DNA of 8,678 nucleotides from CAZQCI01 sp964592255 (GCA_964592255.1 CAZQCI010000092.1:1-8678), one strand, 5' to 3'. Counted from the stretch's first letter, positions 1 to 5,938 are shown. Notes: generated by a model from the sequence alone, not told the origin. Translations and numbers: made by a program.

Positions 1-54
<54 letters not shown>

Positions 55-66
55 TTAAGTGTGTTG

Positions 67-96
67 TGTATAGTTTGTTTTGATTCGTGCTGTCAA
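67..96 (-). promoter_or_regulatory. sigma-70-type promoter of tRNA-fMet
   Basis: On the - strand there is a perfect -35 TTGACA (91-96), an 18-base spacer, and a -10 TATACA (67-72). The expected transcription start is near position 60, only about six bases before the mature tRNA 5' end, so the precursor would have a very short 5' leader. Both boxes are near consensus, as expected for a stable-RNA gene. Confidence 0.85.
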
Positions 97-318
97 TGGG
101 CAAAAAATATGGGTAGTGTCTTAGTTTGAAATCGGAATCTCATTTAAATAACTTGGATTCCGAATTGTTTGAAGGTGGTTACTCAAAATTTATCAAAAAC
201 TTCAAACGGAGATGTCACAAAATTTTCATAAAATCGATTTTCAGAAATATTTTTTTCTAAATTGCAATAAAAAAGAAATTCAAACTGTAATTTTTTTCTA
301 TCAAAACGGAAATTAGTA
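97..318. other. AT-rich non-coding region between divergent promoters
   Basis: I see no credible gene in these roughly 220 bases. The stretch is AT-rich and carries an 8-bp dyad TCGGAATC/GATTCCGA (132-139 / 156-163, 16-base loop). A second dyad is GTTTGAAG/CTTCAAAC (167-174 / 200-207). An exact 10-bp direct repeat TTTTTTTCTA occurs at 250-259 and 291-300, with starts 41 bp apart (about four helical turns). An imperfect repeat TCAAACGGAGAT / TCAAAACGGAAAT occurs at 202-213 and 301-313, the second copy just upstream of the -35 box at 319. Intrinsic curvature, UP-element activity or operator function would all fit, but none is shown. Confidence 0.5.
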
Positions 319-348
319 TTGACACTCTGTTTTAAAAATTCTTATAAT
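319..348 (+). promoter_or_regulatory. consensus sigma-70 promoter of the lysine-rich micro-gene
   Basis: TTGACA (319-324), an 18-base spacer and TATAAT (343-348) match both consensus hexamers perfectly. The upstream DNA is very AT-rich with T-tracts, which could act as an UP element. Predicted transcription start is about 355, giving a 5' UTR of about 42 bases. The sequence suggests strong constitutive expression unless the upstream repeats bind a repressor. Confidence 0.88.
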
Positions 349-396
349 TTAAAATAATTAAATTTTTTAACCCACACCAACAAAAAGGAGGCCAAC

Positions 397-465
397 ATGG
401 CAGCAAAGAAAAAAGCCAAGAAGAAAACGGCTAAAAAGAAAACCGCCAAGAAAAAGAAAAAGTAG
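397..465 (+). CDS. 22-residue polylysine (histone H1 tail-like) peptide
   Basis: A very short gene with every expected signal: a consensus promoter at 319-348, Shine-Dalgarno AAGGAGG at 385-391, a five-base gap, then ATG and 22 sense codons ending in TAG, with a rho-independent terminator 20 bases on. The product has 14 lysines, five alanines, two threonines and no acidic or aromatic residue. From residue 8 it repeats with period five: KKKTAKKKTAKKKKK. This composition resembles the C-terminal tails of H1-like bacterial proteins, which bind nucleic acids by charge, so binding to DNA, rRNA or polyphosphate is a reasonable inference. No globular domain or signal peptide is present. Lys codons mix AAA and AAG, which argues against a simple A-tract artefact. 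A structured small RNA that happens to contain an ORF is the main alternative, but the strong SD argues for translation. Confidence 0.8.
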   Translation: MAAKKKAKKKTAKKKTAKKKKK

Positions 466-485
466 TTTTCTGGCGAAGCTGATTT

Positions 486-528
486 AAAAAGCCCGTCTGG
501 CTGATGCCGACGGGCTTTTTAGTTTTTT
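486..528 (+). terminator. rho-independent terminator of the micro-gene
   Basis: GCCCGTC (491-497) pairs with GACGGGC (509-515). The stem can continue as GGC/GCC (499-501 / 506-508) around a TGAT tetraloop, with T498 bulged. TTTTT follows at 516-520 and a second T-run at 523-528. AAAAA at 486-490 extends the pairing and would also give a U-tract on the other strand. It closes the micro-gene transcript at about 170 bases and lies immediately upstream of the next gene, which must rely on readthrough or an unrecognised promoter. Confidence 0.92.
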
Positions 529-542
529 ACTCTCTTCATCAC

Positions 543-1574
543 ATGAAAAAGAACACAAACTCTCTTCCCCTAAAAGGAATCCGCATCCTTGATTGTTCAC
601 GCCTTATTCCTGGGCCGTTTTGTTCTTTAATTCTTTCCGACTTAGGTGCAGACGTTGTGCGGGTGGAAGATCCTCATCGTTCCGACTACCTTCGATTTTT
701 TCCTCCGATGCTGGGTTCAAAAAATGGAGCCTTGTTTTCGGCTTTCAATCGAAATAAAAAAGAAGTGTCTCTTTCGCTCACTCATAAGAAAGACGAAAAA
801 AAAATTATTTCACTGATCAAGAAATCCGATGTGCTGATTGAATCGTTCCGGCCGGGTGTGTTGGCTAAGATGGGCTGGCCTCTTAAAAAAATACATCGCT
901 TCAACCCCAAACTGATTGTCGCGTCTATCACCGGTTATGGGCAGAAAGGTTTTTTTTCCAATAAAGCAGGGCACGATCTTAACTACATGGCCTTGGCGGG
1001 TTTACTTAATGAAAAAGGTGTTCTCCCTTCTATTCAATGGGCGGATCTTGTTGGTGGGGGATTAATGGCAGCTCTTCTCATTACTTCACATCTTGCTCGT
1101 CGTCACAAAAAAGGGTGCCATTTGGATATTTCCATGACCGATAATATGGCTTTTCTTGGATTAGGAAGAATTGTGATGGGGCAAGTGGGTGCCGATTCTG
1201 GAATATTAAGTGGTTTGTTGGCGCGGTATCGTCTTTATAAAACTAAAGATGGAGGCTGTGTTGCTTTGGCTGCACTAGAAGATAAGTTTTTTAACCATTT
1301 TTGCGATTTGATGCTGAAGCCCCATTTAAAAAAGAAATACGCATATCATGATCGGTCTGATTCTGTTCATCATGAATTAGAAGAGTTATTTCTATCCAAA
1401 ACCCAAAGGGAATGGAGCCAATGGGCCCACAAGCACGATGTTTGCTTAACACCCGTATTAAAATCGGAAGACATGGTAAAAAATGCTCGGTGGAAATCCC
1501 AAAAATTTTATAAAAAGAGGCGCGTGGCTGGGAAGGAAATATTTTTTCCCCATCTACCCGTGAAAATAGTTTGA
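543..1574 (+). CDS. CaiB/BaiF family CoA-transferase / alpha-methylacyl-CoA racemase-like protein
   Basis: The 343-residue product matches class III CoA-transferases and alpha-methylacyl-CoA racemases, cytoplasmic enzymes that move CoA between acids or epimerise 2-methylacyl-CoAs. Visible family signatures are KGIRILDCSRLIPGPFCS near the N-terminus, LGADVVRVEDP (34-44), ESFRPGVLAKMGW (100-112), SITGYGQKG (128-136) and GHDLNYMALAG (143-153). His144 in GHDLNY and Asp168 in WADLVGGG sit where the racemase branch has its catalytic His/Asp pair, favouring racemase-like chemistry; substrate is unknown. The ATG at 543 is chosen because the family starts about ten residues before the ILDCSRL segment. 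An in-frame ATG at 504 lies inside the terminator stem and would add 13 atypical residues. No Shine-Dalgarno is visible. The stop overlaps the rsmI start. Confidence 0.87.
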   Translation: MKKNTNSLPLKGIRILDCSRLIPGPFCSLILSDLGADVVRVEDPHRSDYLRFFPPMLGSKNGALFSAFNRNKKEVSLSLTHKKDEKKIISLIKKSDVLIESFRPGVLAKMGWPLKKIHRFNPKLIVASITGYGQKGFFSNKAGHDLNYMALAGLLNEKGVLPSIQWADLVGGGLMAALLITSHLARRHKKGCHLDISMTDNMAFLGLGRIVMGQVGADSGILSGLLARYRLYKTKDGGCVALAALEDKFFNHFCDLMLKPHLKKKYAYHDRSDSVHHELEELFLSKTQREWSQWAHKHDVCLTPVLKSEDMVKNARWKSQKFYKKRRVAGKEIFFPHLPVKIV

Positions 1575-2266
1575 GAACAGAGCCTGGTACTCTCTACATT
1601 GTCGCCACACCCATCGGTAATTTGGAAGATATTACCTTGCGGGCTTTGCGTATTTTAAAAGAAGTGCATGCGGTGGTGGCGGAAGATACACGGCGTACAC
1701 GTCAATTACTGTCGCATTTTGACATTCATCGTGAGTTGATTGCCTATTTTGAATACAGCAAGCAACGTCGGGCCGATGTCATTATTGATAGATTGAAACA
1801 AGGTGAGAGTTTGGCATTGGTTTCCGATGCAGGTACTCCGGCTCTTTCGGATCCGGGGGCGCGATTAGTGGCCCAAGCCCATGAGGCGGGTATTTCGGTG
1901 GTACCCGTTCCGGGTCCGTCGGCTTTGTTGTCGGGTGTTTCGGTTTCTGGTTTTCCTACCGAGCCTCTTCATTTTTGGGGTTTTTTGTCTCCTTCACGCT
2001 CCAAACGAAAAAAAGTGTATCGTAAAATAGTGGACATGGAGGGGCTGCATTGTTTTTATGAGTCGCCTCATAAAATTCTTAGTCATGTGGAGGAATGGGT
2101 AGAATTTTTTAATGACTATTATTTTTTTATAGGACGTGAGATGACTAAAAAGTTCGAGGAATTTTTAAGAGGCCCTTTGCCAGACGTGGTTGAAGCCTTA
2201 AAGAAAACGGAAGTGCGTGGAGAATTTGCTGTTTTTCTATCCAAAGAGATTTTTGCTAAAAAGTGA
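1571..2266 (+). CDS. rsmI: 16S rRNA (cytidine1402-2'-O)-methyltransferase RsmI
   Basis: RsmI 2'-O-methylates C1402 in the decoding centre of 16S rRNA using SAM, and is a member of the tetrapyrrole-methylase fold. The 231-residue product shows the signatures in order: LYIVATPIGNLEDITLRAL (8-26), AEDTRRTRQLLSHF (37-50), LVSDAGTPALSDPG (83-96), VPVPGPSALLSG (111-122), CFYESPHKI (161-169), GREMTKKFEE (188-197) and RGEFAVFL (216-223). It is shorter than the roughly 286-residue E. coli protein and ends after the methylase fold, as many orthologues do. The start is taken as TTG at 1571, sharing TTGA with the stop of the preceding gene. No better in-frame start precedes the VATPIGN motif and there is no SD, so translational coupling is likely. 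Confidence 0.95.
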   Translation: MRTEPGTLYIVATPIGNLEDITLRALRILKEVHAVVAEDTRRTRQLLSHFDIHRELIAYFEYSKQRRADVIIDRLKQGESLALVSDAGTPALSDPGARLVAQAHEAGISVVPVPGPSALLSGVSVSGFPTEPLHFWGFLSPSRSKRKKVYRKIVDMEGLHCFYESPHKILSHVEEWVEFFNDYYFFIGREMTKKFEEFLRGPLPDVVEALKKTEVRGEFAVFLSKEIFAKK

Positions 2267-2296
2267 GCTTGTCTGATTTTTTATAATGTAATATTT

Positions 2297-2362
2297 GTCA
2301 CCCGCGCGAAGGCGGGGGCCTAGTTGATGTATGTTCTGGATTTCCACCTACGCGGGAATGAC
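2297..2362. repeat. imperfect palindromic intergenic repeat (66 bp)
   Basis: Two related arms face each other: GTCACCCGCGCGAAGGCGGG starting at 2297, and on the opposite strand GTCATTCCCGCGTAGGTGGA starting at 2362. Each begins GTCA, carries a CCCGCG core and runs to a TCCAGA/GGCCTAG-like inner end. The arms resemble the GTCATTCCCGC...GCGGGAAT type of dispersed palindrome common in many Gram-negative genomes. The left arm still folds as CCCGC/GCGGG, while the right arm has lost pairs, so this looks like a decaying copy. It fills most of the rsmI-rluA gap and ends eight bases before the next start codon. No T-run follows, so it is not a terminator. Confidence 0.75.
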
Positions 2363-2370
2363 TCTATGTT

Positions 2371-3333
2371 ATGGATTACAATTTTAAAGTTAAAAAAAGT
2401 GAAAAAGGAAAGCGATTAGATTCGTTTCTGCACGAAAAATTGGAGACATGGTCTCATCGTCAGATTAAAAATGCTATCGATCGCAAGCGCGTTTTGGTGA
2501 ATGGAAAAAATGTTTTTATATCCGGTTGGAACCTTAAAGCCGGTGACCGCATTTCTTTTAATCCCGCTAAAGATGATATGCCGCAGGCTCCGGAATTATC
2601 GCGCTATCAATTTATTAATGTCATTTATGATGATAAAGATATTTTAGTTACAGATAAGCCAGCCTTTGTTGATTACGACAGCTTTGTCGCCCAAGTGAAT
2701 GCTTTCTTAAAACGACAATCTCATAAGGATAAATTTTATCCTTACTTGGGACAAATGCATCGTTTGGATAAAGAAACTTCAGGTCTTTTGATATTTACTA
2801 AAAAGAAAAGTGCCAATGTGTTGGCTGATCAATTTCGTGACCACCGTATTCTTAAATATTATTTGGTGTTGGTGGAAGGAGCTGTGGACAAGGACCATGA
2901 CATTATTCGTGATGCCATCGAAAAAGGGAAATTTGAAGGGGGTCAAAAAGCCAAGATTGCTGATGAAGGCGAAGGTAAAGAAAGCTATACTGAATACTGG
3001 GTGAAAGAGCGTTATGCTGGAGCTACTTTGTTGCGTGTGCAAATTAAAACGGGAAGAACCCATCAAATCCGCATTCATTTAAGTTCCCGAGGATATCCAG
3101 TATTAGGAGATAAATTGTATAAGAAAGAAGAACGACCCAAGGGCAAAGACCAAAATCCAGAGACTAAAAATCAAAAAATAAAGAAGATAGAACCTCTAAA
3201 AGTAAAGCGCCAGATGCTGCATGCGCAGCAAATTGAATTCCGTCACCCAATAACGCATAAAAAGATAAAATGTGAGTCTCCTATTCCTAAAGATATGGCA
3301 GCGCTTATCGAGCGCTTGCGCGAATCGGTGTGA
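2371..3333 (+). CDS. RluA-family RNA pseudouridine synthase
   Basis: The 320-residue product converts uridines to pseudouridine in rRNA or tRNA. An N-terminal S4 RNA-binding domain (about 10-65, KGKRLDSFL...VLVNGK) precedes the catalytic domain with MHRLDKETSGLLIF (129-142), whose Asp133 is the expected nucleophile. RVQIKTGRTHQIRIHL (222-237) and PVLGDKLY (243-250) are the C-terminal family motifs. Oddities: the usual KPaGlvvHp loop reads KPAFVDYDS (96-104), and a lysine/glutamine-rich low-complexity insert occupies about 251-280 before QMLHAQQIEF. S4 plus RluA domain suggests an RluC/RluD-like 23S rRNA role, but the target uridine cannot be assigned. ATG 2371 is the natural start before the S4 domain; there is no clear SD. 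It lies 19 bases before rsfS. Confidence 0.92.
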   Translation: MDYNFKVKKSEKGKRLDSFLHEKLETWSHRQIKNAIDRKRVLVNGKNVFISGWNLKAGDRISFNPAKDDMPQAPELSRYQFINVIYDDKDILVTDKPAFVDYDSFVAQVNAFLKRQSHKDKFYPYLGQMHRLDKETSGLLIFTKKKSANVLADQFRDHRILKYYLVLVEGAVDKDHDIIRDAIEKGKFEGGQKAKIADEGEGKESYTEYWVKERYAGATLLRVQIKTGRTHQIRIHLSSRGYPVLGDKLYKKEERPKGKDQNPETKNQKIKKIEPLKVKRQMLHAQQIEFRHPITHKKIKCESPIPKDMAALIERLRESV

Positions 3334-3352
3334 ATAGGTAGAATGAAAAAAA

Positions 3353-3808
3353 ATGAAAAAAAAATCACCGCCCGATTCTATTCTTGAACTAACCCAAACT
3401 ATTTGCCAAGCCGCCCATGATACCAAAGCGGAAGACTGTGTTGTGTTTGATCTGCGTCAAAAAACCAGTTTAGCGGATTATTTGATCATCTCTCATGGGA
3501 CGAATACACGGCAGGTTCAGGCCATTGCGGATAACGTTCGGGATGCGGTTAAAAAAAAATTGGGGCGTAACCCTTTGGGGGTAGAAGGGTTTGAAACCGC
3601 TTTTTGGATTTTAATCGATTACGGTGATGTGGTGTGTCATGTTTTTACCGAAGAGTCCCGCCAGTTTTATCGCTTGGAACATCTATGGCACGATGTGCCT
3701 CAGGCGGTTTTTGAAGAGAAGAAGAAACCTGTAAAAAAAGTTTCTAAAAAAGCAGCTCCTAAAAAAACTATTTCTAAAAAATCCACAGTTCGCAAAAAGA
3801 AGAAGTAA
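3353..3808 (+). CDS. rsfS: ribosome silencing factor RsfS (YbeB/Iojap) with lysine-rich tail
   Basis: RsfS binds uL14 on the 50S subunit and blocks subunit joining, lowering translation in stationary or starved cells. The core, about 1-118, shows CVVFDLRQKTSLADYLIISH (29-48), TRQVQAIADNV (52-62), VEGFETAFWILIDYGDVVCH (77-96), VF (97-98) and REFYxLExLW-like SRQFYRLEHLW (102-112), a full match to the family. The unusual part is residues 121-151: a tail of some 15 lysines in KK/KKK clusters separated by V, S, A, P and T, ending RKKKK, beyond the normal 105-120-residue family length. It resembles the micro-peptide at 397-465. The start at 3353 is the first possible one, because an in-frame TGA lies at 3344-3346. 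An out-of-frame ATG at 3343 precedes it. The stop directly abuts rlmH. Confidence 0.94.
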   Translation: MKKKSPPDSILELTQTICQAAHDTKAEDCVVFDLRQKTSLADYLIISHGTNTRQVQAIADNVRDAVKKKLGRNPLGVEGFETAFWILIDYGDVVCHVFTEESRQFYRLEHLWHDVPQAVFEEKKKPVKKVSKKAAPKKTISKKSTVRKKKK

Positions 3809-4273
3809 ATGTCTTATTTTACTCTCATCACTGTTGGTAAGATGAAAAATTCTTCTTTAAAAGAATTGGCAGAAGATTACTTGGCACGCATGAAGCATTA
3901 TGGAGGTTGTGATCTTATCGAAGTTCAAGATTCTCGCAAGTCAGACACGAATCAAAAAAACGTTGAAGAAAGTTTTCTACTGAGCCAAAAAATTCCTTCC
4001 GGAAACTATGTGGTTTCTCTTGATGAAACCGGTAAATCACTGTCTTCAAAAAATTTGGCTTTTCAAATTCAATCCGTCCAAAACGCTTCTTATCGTGGTA
4101 TGACGTTTCTCATCGGTGGGGCTTATGGTTTAAGTGTAGAGTTAAAGCAAAAAGCGAATCTTCTCTTGTCGTTGTCTGCCTTGACTTTGCCGCATGAGTT
4201 AGCTAGGGTCGTGCTCCTTGAGCAGCTCTATCGGGCCTCCACTATTCTTAAAGGGGAGAAATATCATCATTAA
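3809..4273 (+). CDS. rlmH: 23S rRNA (pseudouridine1915-N3)-methyltransferase RlmH
   Basis: RlmH is a small SPOUT-class, SAM-dependent methyltransferase acting on Psi1915 in helix 69 of assembled 70S ribosomes. The 154-residue protein is the family's normal length (about 155). Visible motifs are VSLDETGKSLSS (69-80), the SAM-binding FLIGGAYGLS (100-109), SLSALTLPHELARVVLLEQL (121-140) and the terminal YRASTILKGEKYHH. RluD in other bacteria makes Psi1915, so the RluA-family gene two positions upstream may supply the substrate; that is inference. ATG follows the rsfS stop directly (TAAATG), typical of coupling. The end is followed, again as TAAATG, by a small ORF over the hairpin. Confidence 0.96.
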   Translation: MSYFTLITVGKMKNSSLKELAEDYLARMKHYGGCDLIEVQDSRKSDTNQKNVEESFLLSQKIPSGNYVVSLDETGKSLSSKNLAFQIQSVQNASYRGMTFLIGGAYGLSVELKQKANLLLSLSALTLPHELARVVLLEQLYRASTILKGEKYHH

Positions 4274-4390
4274 ATGCGCTTTTTCAGCCATAGCTGGTTT
4301 TCTGTAAATTTCTTTGGCTGTTTGACGAGACCCAAAGGGTCGAGGAGTTCCGAAGAAATTGGAAGAAAGCCAGCTGTGGCTGAAAAATAA
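4274..4390 (+). CDS. putative 38-codon leader ORF upstream of gpmI
   Basis: An ATG follows the rlmH stop codon directly (TAAATG, the same junction as rsfS-rlmH) and opens 38 sense codons ending in TAA at 4388-4390. That stop is three bases before the TTG of gpmI and in the same frame. The deduced peptide begins MRFFSHSWFSVNFFG, is aromatic in its first half and basic/acidic in its second, and matches nothing I recognise. AAGGGGAG (4251-4258) is a possible SD, though 15 bases away. The ORF coincides almost exactly with the hairpin at 4280-4387, so its composition is largely dictated by the palindrome. It may be a leader whose translation opens the hairpin and delivers ribosomes to gpmI, or it may be accidental. 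Confidence 0.35.
   Translation: MRFFSHSWFSVNFFGCLTRPKGSRSSEEIGRKPAVAEK
4280..4387 (+). other. 108-base long hairpin between rlmH and gpmI
   Basis: Outer stem 4280-4303 pairs with 4364-4387 (24 bp). After a symmetric 3x3 internal loop (GUA/GGA), an inner stem 4307-4317 pairs with 4350-4360 (11 bp). An asymmetric loop leads to an apical GACCC-AAA-GGGTC hairpin (4329-4341). The only non-Watson-Crick pairs in the two long stems are three U-G wobbles (4291-4376, 4298-4369, 4315-4352), all stable on the + strand RNA. T-runs precede and A-runs follow the structure, so it is not a rho-independent terminator. It ends six bases before the gpmI start, and a purine-rich GAGGAG (4342-4347) sits in the apical region. 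Candidates are an RNase III site, a translational regulator, or a MITE-like palindrome. Confidence 0.8.
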
Positions 4391-4393
4391 CTA

Positions 4394-5938
4394 TTGAAAC
4401 CTCTTGTTCTTATCATTCTCGATGGCTGGGGTACGCGTTTGGAGACATCCGACAACGGTATTGCTTTGGCCAAAAAACCGCATTTTGATTCTTTTCTTCA
4501 ACAATATCCTCACACCTTAATTGATGCTTCCGGAAAAGCCGTAGGTTTACCTCAAGGAATTATGGGTAATTCTGAAGTGGGTCATATGAATATGGGGGCG
4601 GGGCGTATTGTTTTTTCCGGCTTGTCTCAAATTTATCAGGCTATTGAAGATAAAAGTTTTTTTACGAATCCCGCTTTTTTGGAGGCGATGCAGCAAGTTA
4701 AAAAACGAGGTTCACGTCTGCATCTGATGGGATTGTTGTCCGATGGTGCCGTGCATAGCCATCAAGACCATCTTTATGCTCTGCTTGATTTGGCCAAAAA
4801 CCAACAGGTCAACGATGTATTTGTTCATGCCTTTATGGACGGCCGTGATACATCGCCTCGGGAAGGGCTGGCTTATTTAAAACAGCTTCAGAAACAATTG
4901 GACTCCAAAAAAATTGGAAAAATCGCCAGCATTAGTGGGCGGTATTATGCCATGGATCGCGACAAACGATGGGAAAGGGTGGAACAAGCCTACGATGTTT
5001 TAGTGGGTGTCACACGCTCCGGTAGTTTAAACCCCGAAGATATTATTCGGGCCTCTTATCATCAAGATATTGGGGACGAATTTATTGTTCCTCAAAATAT
5101 TTTAGATGAACAAGGACATCCCGTGGGGGCAATACAGGATGGAGATGCAGTGATTTTCTTTAATTTTCGTCCTGATCGGGCCCGTGAAATCACACGGGCT
5201 TTAACGGATCCGTCTTTTGATGATTTTGAAAGAAAAATTTTTCCAAAAATTTCGTGTTTTGTTTGCATGGGTTCTTATGATTCCACATTTAATCTTCCGA
5301 TTGCTTTTTTAAGTCAAAATCCCAAGCGTGTTTTTGCCGAAATAGTTAGTGAAGCGGGTTTGTCTCAATTGCGGATTGCAGAAACAGAAAAATATGCACA
5401 CGTCACTTATTTTTTTAGTGGAGGGCAAGAGAATGTGTTTCCTGGGGAAGATCGTATTTTGGTCGCTTCCCCTCGAGAAGTGCCTACTTACGATCATAAG
5501 CCGGAAATGAGTGCTACTAAAATAACCGAACAGGTTCTTCCGTTGATTACACAAAATAAATACGATGTGATCATCATGAATTTTGCCAATGCCGATATGG
5601 TGGGGCATACCGCTAAAAAAGAAGCCATTATTCGTGCGATTGAAACAGTCGACAATTGTTTAGGACAAATCGTTTCAGCTGTTTTACAAAAAAAAGGAGC
5701 GGTAGTGATTACAGCCGATCATGGCAATGCGGAACAAATGGTTGATGAAGCAGGGCATCCTCATACAGCCCATACCACCAACTTGGTGCCTTTTATTTTA
5801 ATTTCAGACCAATACAAATCCGTCTCTCTTCAGCCTGAAGGAGGACGTTTGTGTGATGTGGCACCCACATTGCTCCATCTTTTGAGGTTGAAGCAGCCTG
5901 CCGAAATGACCGGACATAATTTGATTTCCTCCTCTTAA
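4394..5938 (+). CDS. gpmI: 2,3-bisphosphoglycerate-independent phosphoglycerate mutase
   Basis: GpmI interconverts 3- and 2-phosphoglycerate in glycolysis and gluconeogenesis, using two metal ions and a phosphoserine intermediate. The 514-residue length equals that of the E. coli enzyme. Signatures: PLVLIILDGWG with metal-binding Asp10, MGNSEVGHMNMGAGRIV with nucleophile Ser60, VHSHQDH (120-126), DGRDTSP (149-155), SGRYYAMDRDKRW (181-193), FFNFRPDRARE (255-265), and late metal-site motifs NFANADMVGHT and TADHGNAEQM. The start is fixed as TTG 4394: an in-frame TAA lies at 4388-4390 and the conserved LIILDGWG begins five residues in. There is no SD next to it; instead a 108-base hairpin ends six bases upstream. 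Regulation by that structure or by coupling to the leader ORF is plausible. Confidence 0.96.
   Translation: MKPLVLIILDGWGTRLETSDNGIALAKKPHFDSFLQQYPHTLIDASGKAVGLPQGIMGNSEVGHMNMGAGRIVFSGLSQIYQAIEDKSFFTNPAFLEAMQQVKKRGSRLHLMGLLSDGAVHSHQDHLYALLDLAKNQQVNDVFVHAFMDGRDTSPREGLAYLKQLQKQLDSKKIGKIASISGRYYAMDRDKRWERVEQAYDVLVGVTRSGSLNPEDIIRASYHQDIGDEFIVPQNILDEQGHPVGAIQDGDAVIFFNFRPDRAREITRALTDPSFDDFERKIFPKISCFVCMGSYDSTFNLPIAFLSQNPKRVFAEIVSEAGLSQLRIAETEKYAHVTYFFSGGQENVFPGEDRILVASPREVPTYDHKPEMSATKITEQVLPLITQNKYDVIIMNFANADMVGHTAKKEAIIRAIETVDNCLGQIVSAVLQKKGAVVITADHGNAEQMVDEAGHPHTAHTTNLVPFILISDQYKSVSLQPEGGRLCDVAPTLLHLLRLKQPAEMTGHNLISSS

Noticed and set aside
97..318. CRISPR array or insertion-sequence remnant in the AT-rich left region
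   Set aside because: The repeats are short (8-13 bp), irregularly spaced and without transposase fragments or terminal inverted repeats.
504..542. In-frame ATG at 504 as the start of the CaiB-type gene
   Set aside because: It lies in the loop of the terminator hairpin and would add 13 residues (MPTGFLVFYSLHH) unlike the family N-terminus, which begins normally from the ATG at 543.
2282..2287. Perfect TATAAT between rsmI and the RluA-type gene
   Set aside because: No -35-like hexamer lies 16-18 bases upstream (TTGTCT is only seven bases away, TTGCTA is 23) and there is no extended -10, so I do not call a promoter.
2779..3078. 99-codon - strand ORF inside the RluA-type gene, and a similar one at 5309-5608 inside gpmI
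   Set aside because: Both lie antisense to strongly conserved coding sequence, show no recognisable motifs and have no start signals.
4280..4387. Hairpin as a rho-independent terminator of rlmH
   Set aside because: T-runs precede and A-runs follow the stem on both strands, the reverse of terminator layout, and gpmI begins at once afterwards.
4270..4473. 67-codon - strand ORF across the rlmH-gpmI gap
   Set aside because: It exists because the gap is palindromic and mirrors the + strand ORF; it then runs antisense into the conserved gpmI start and shows no family features.
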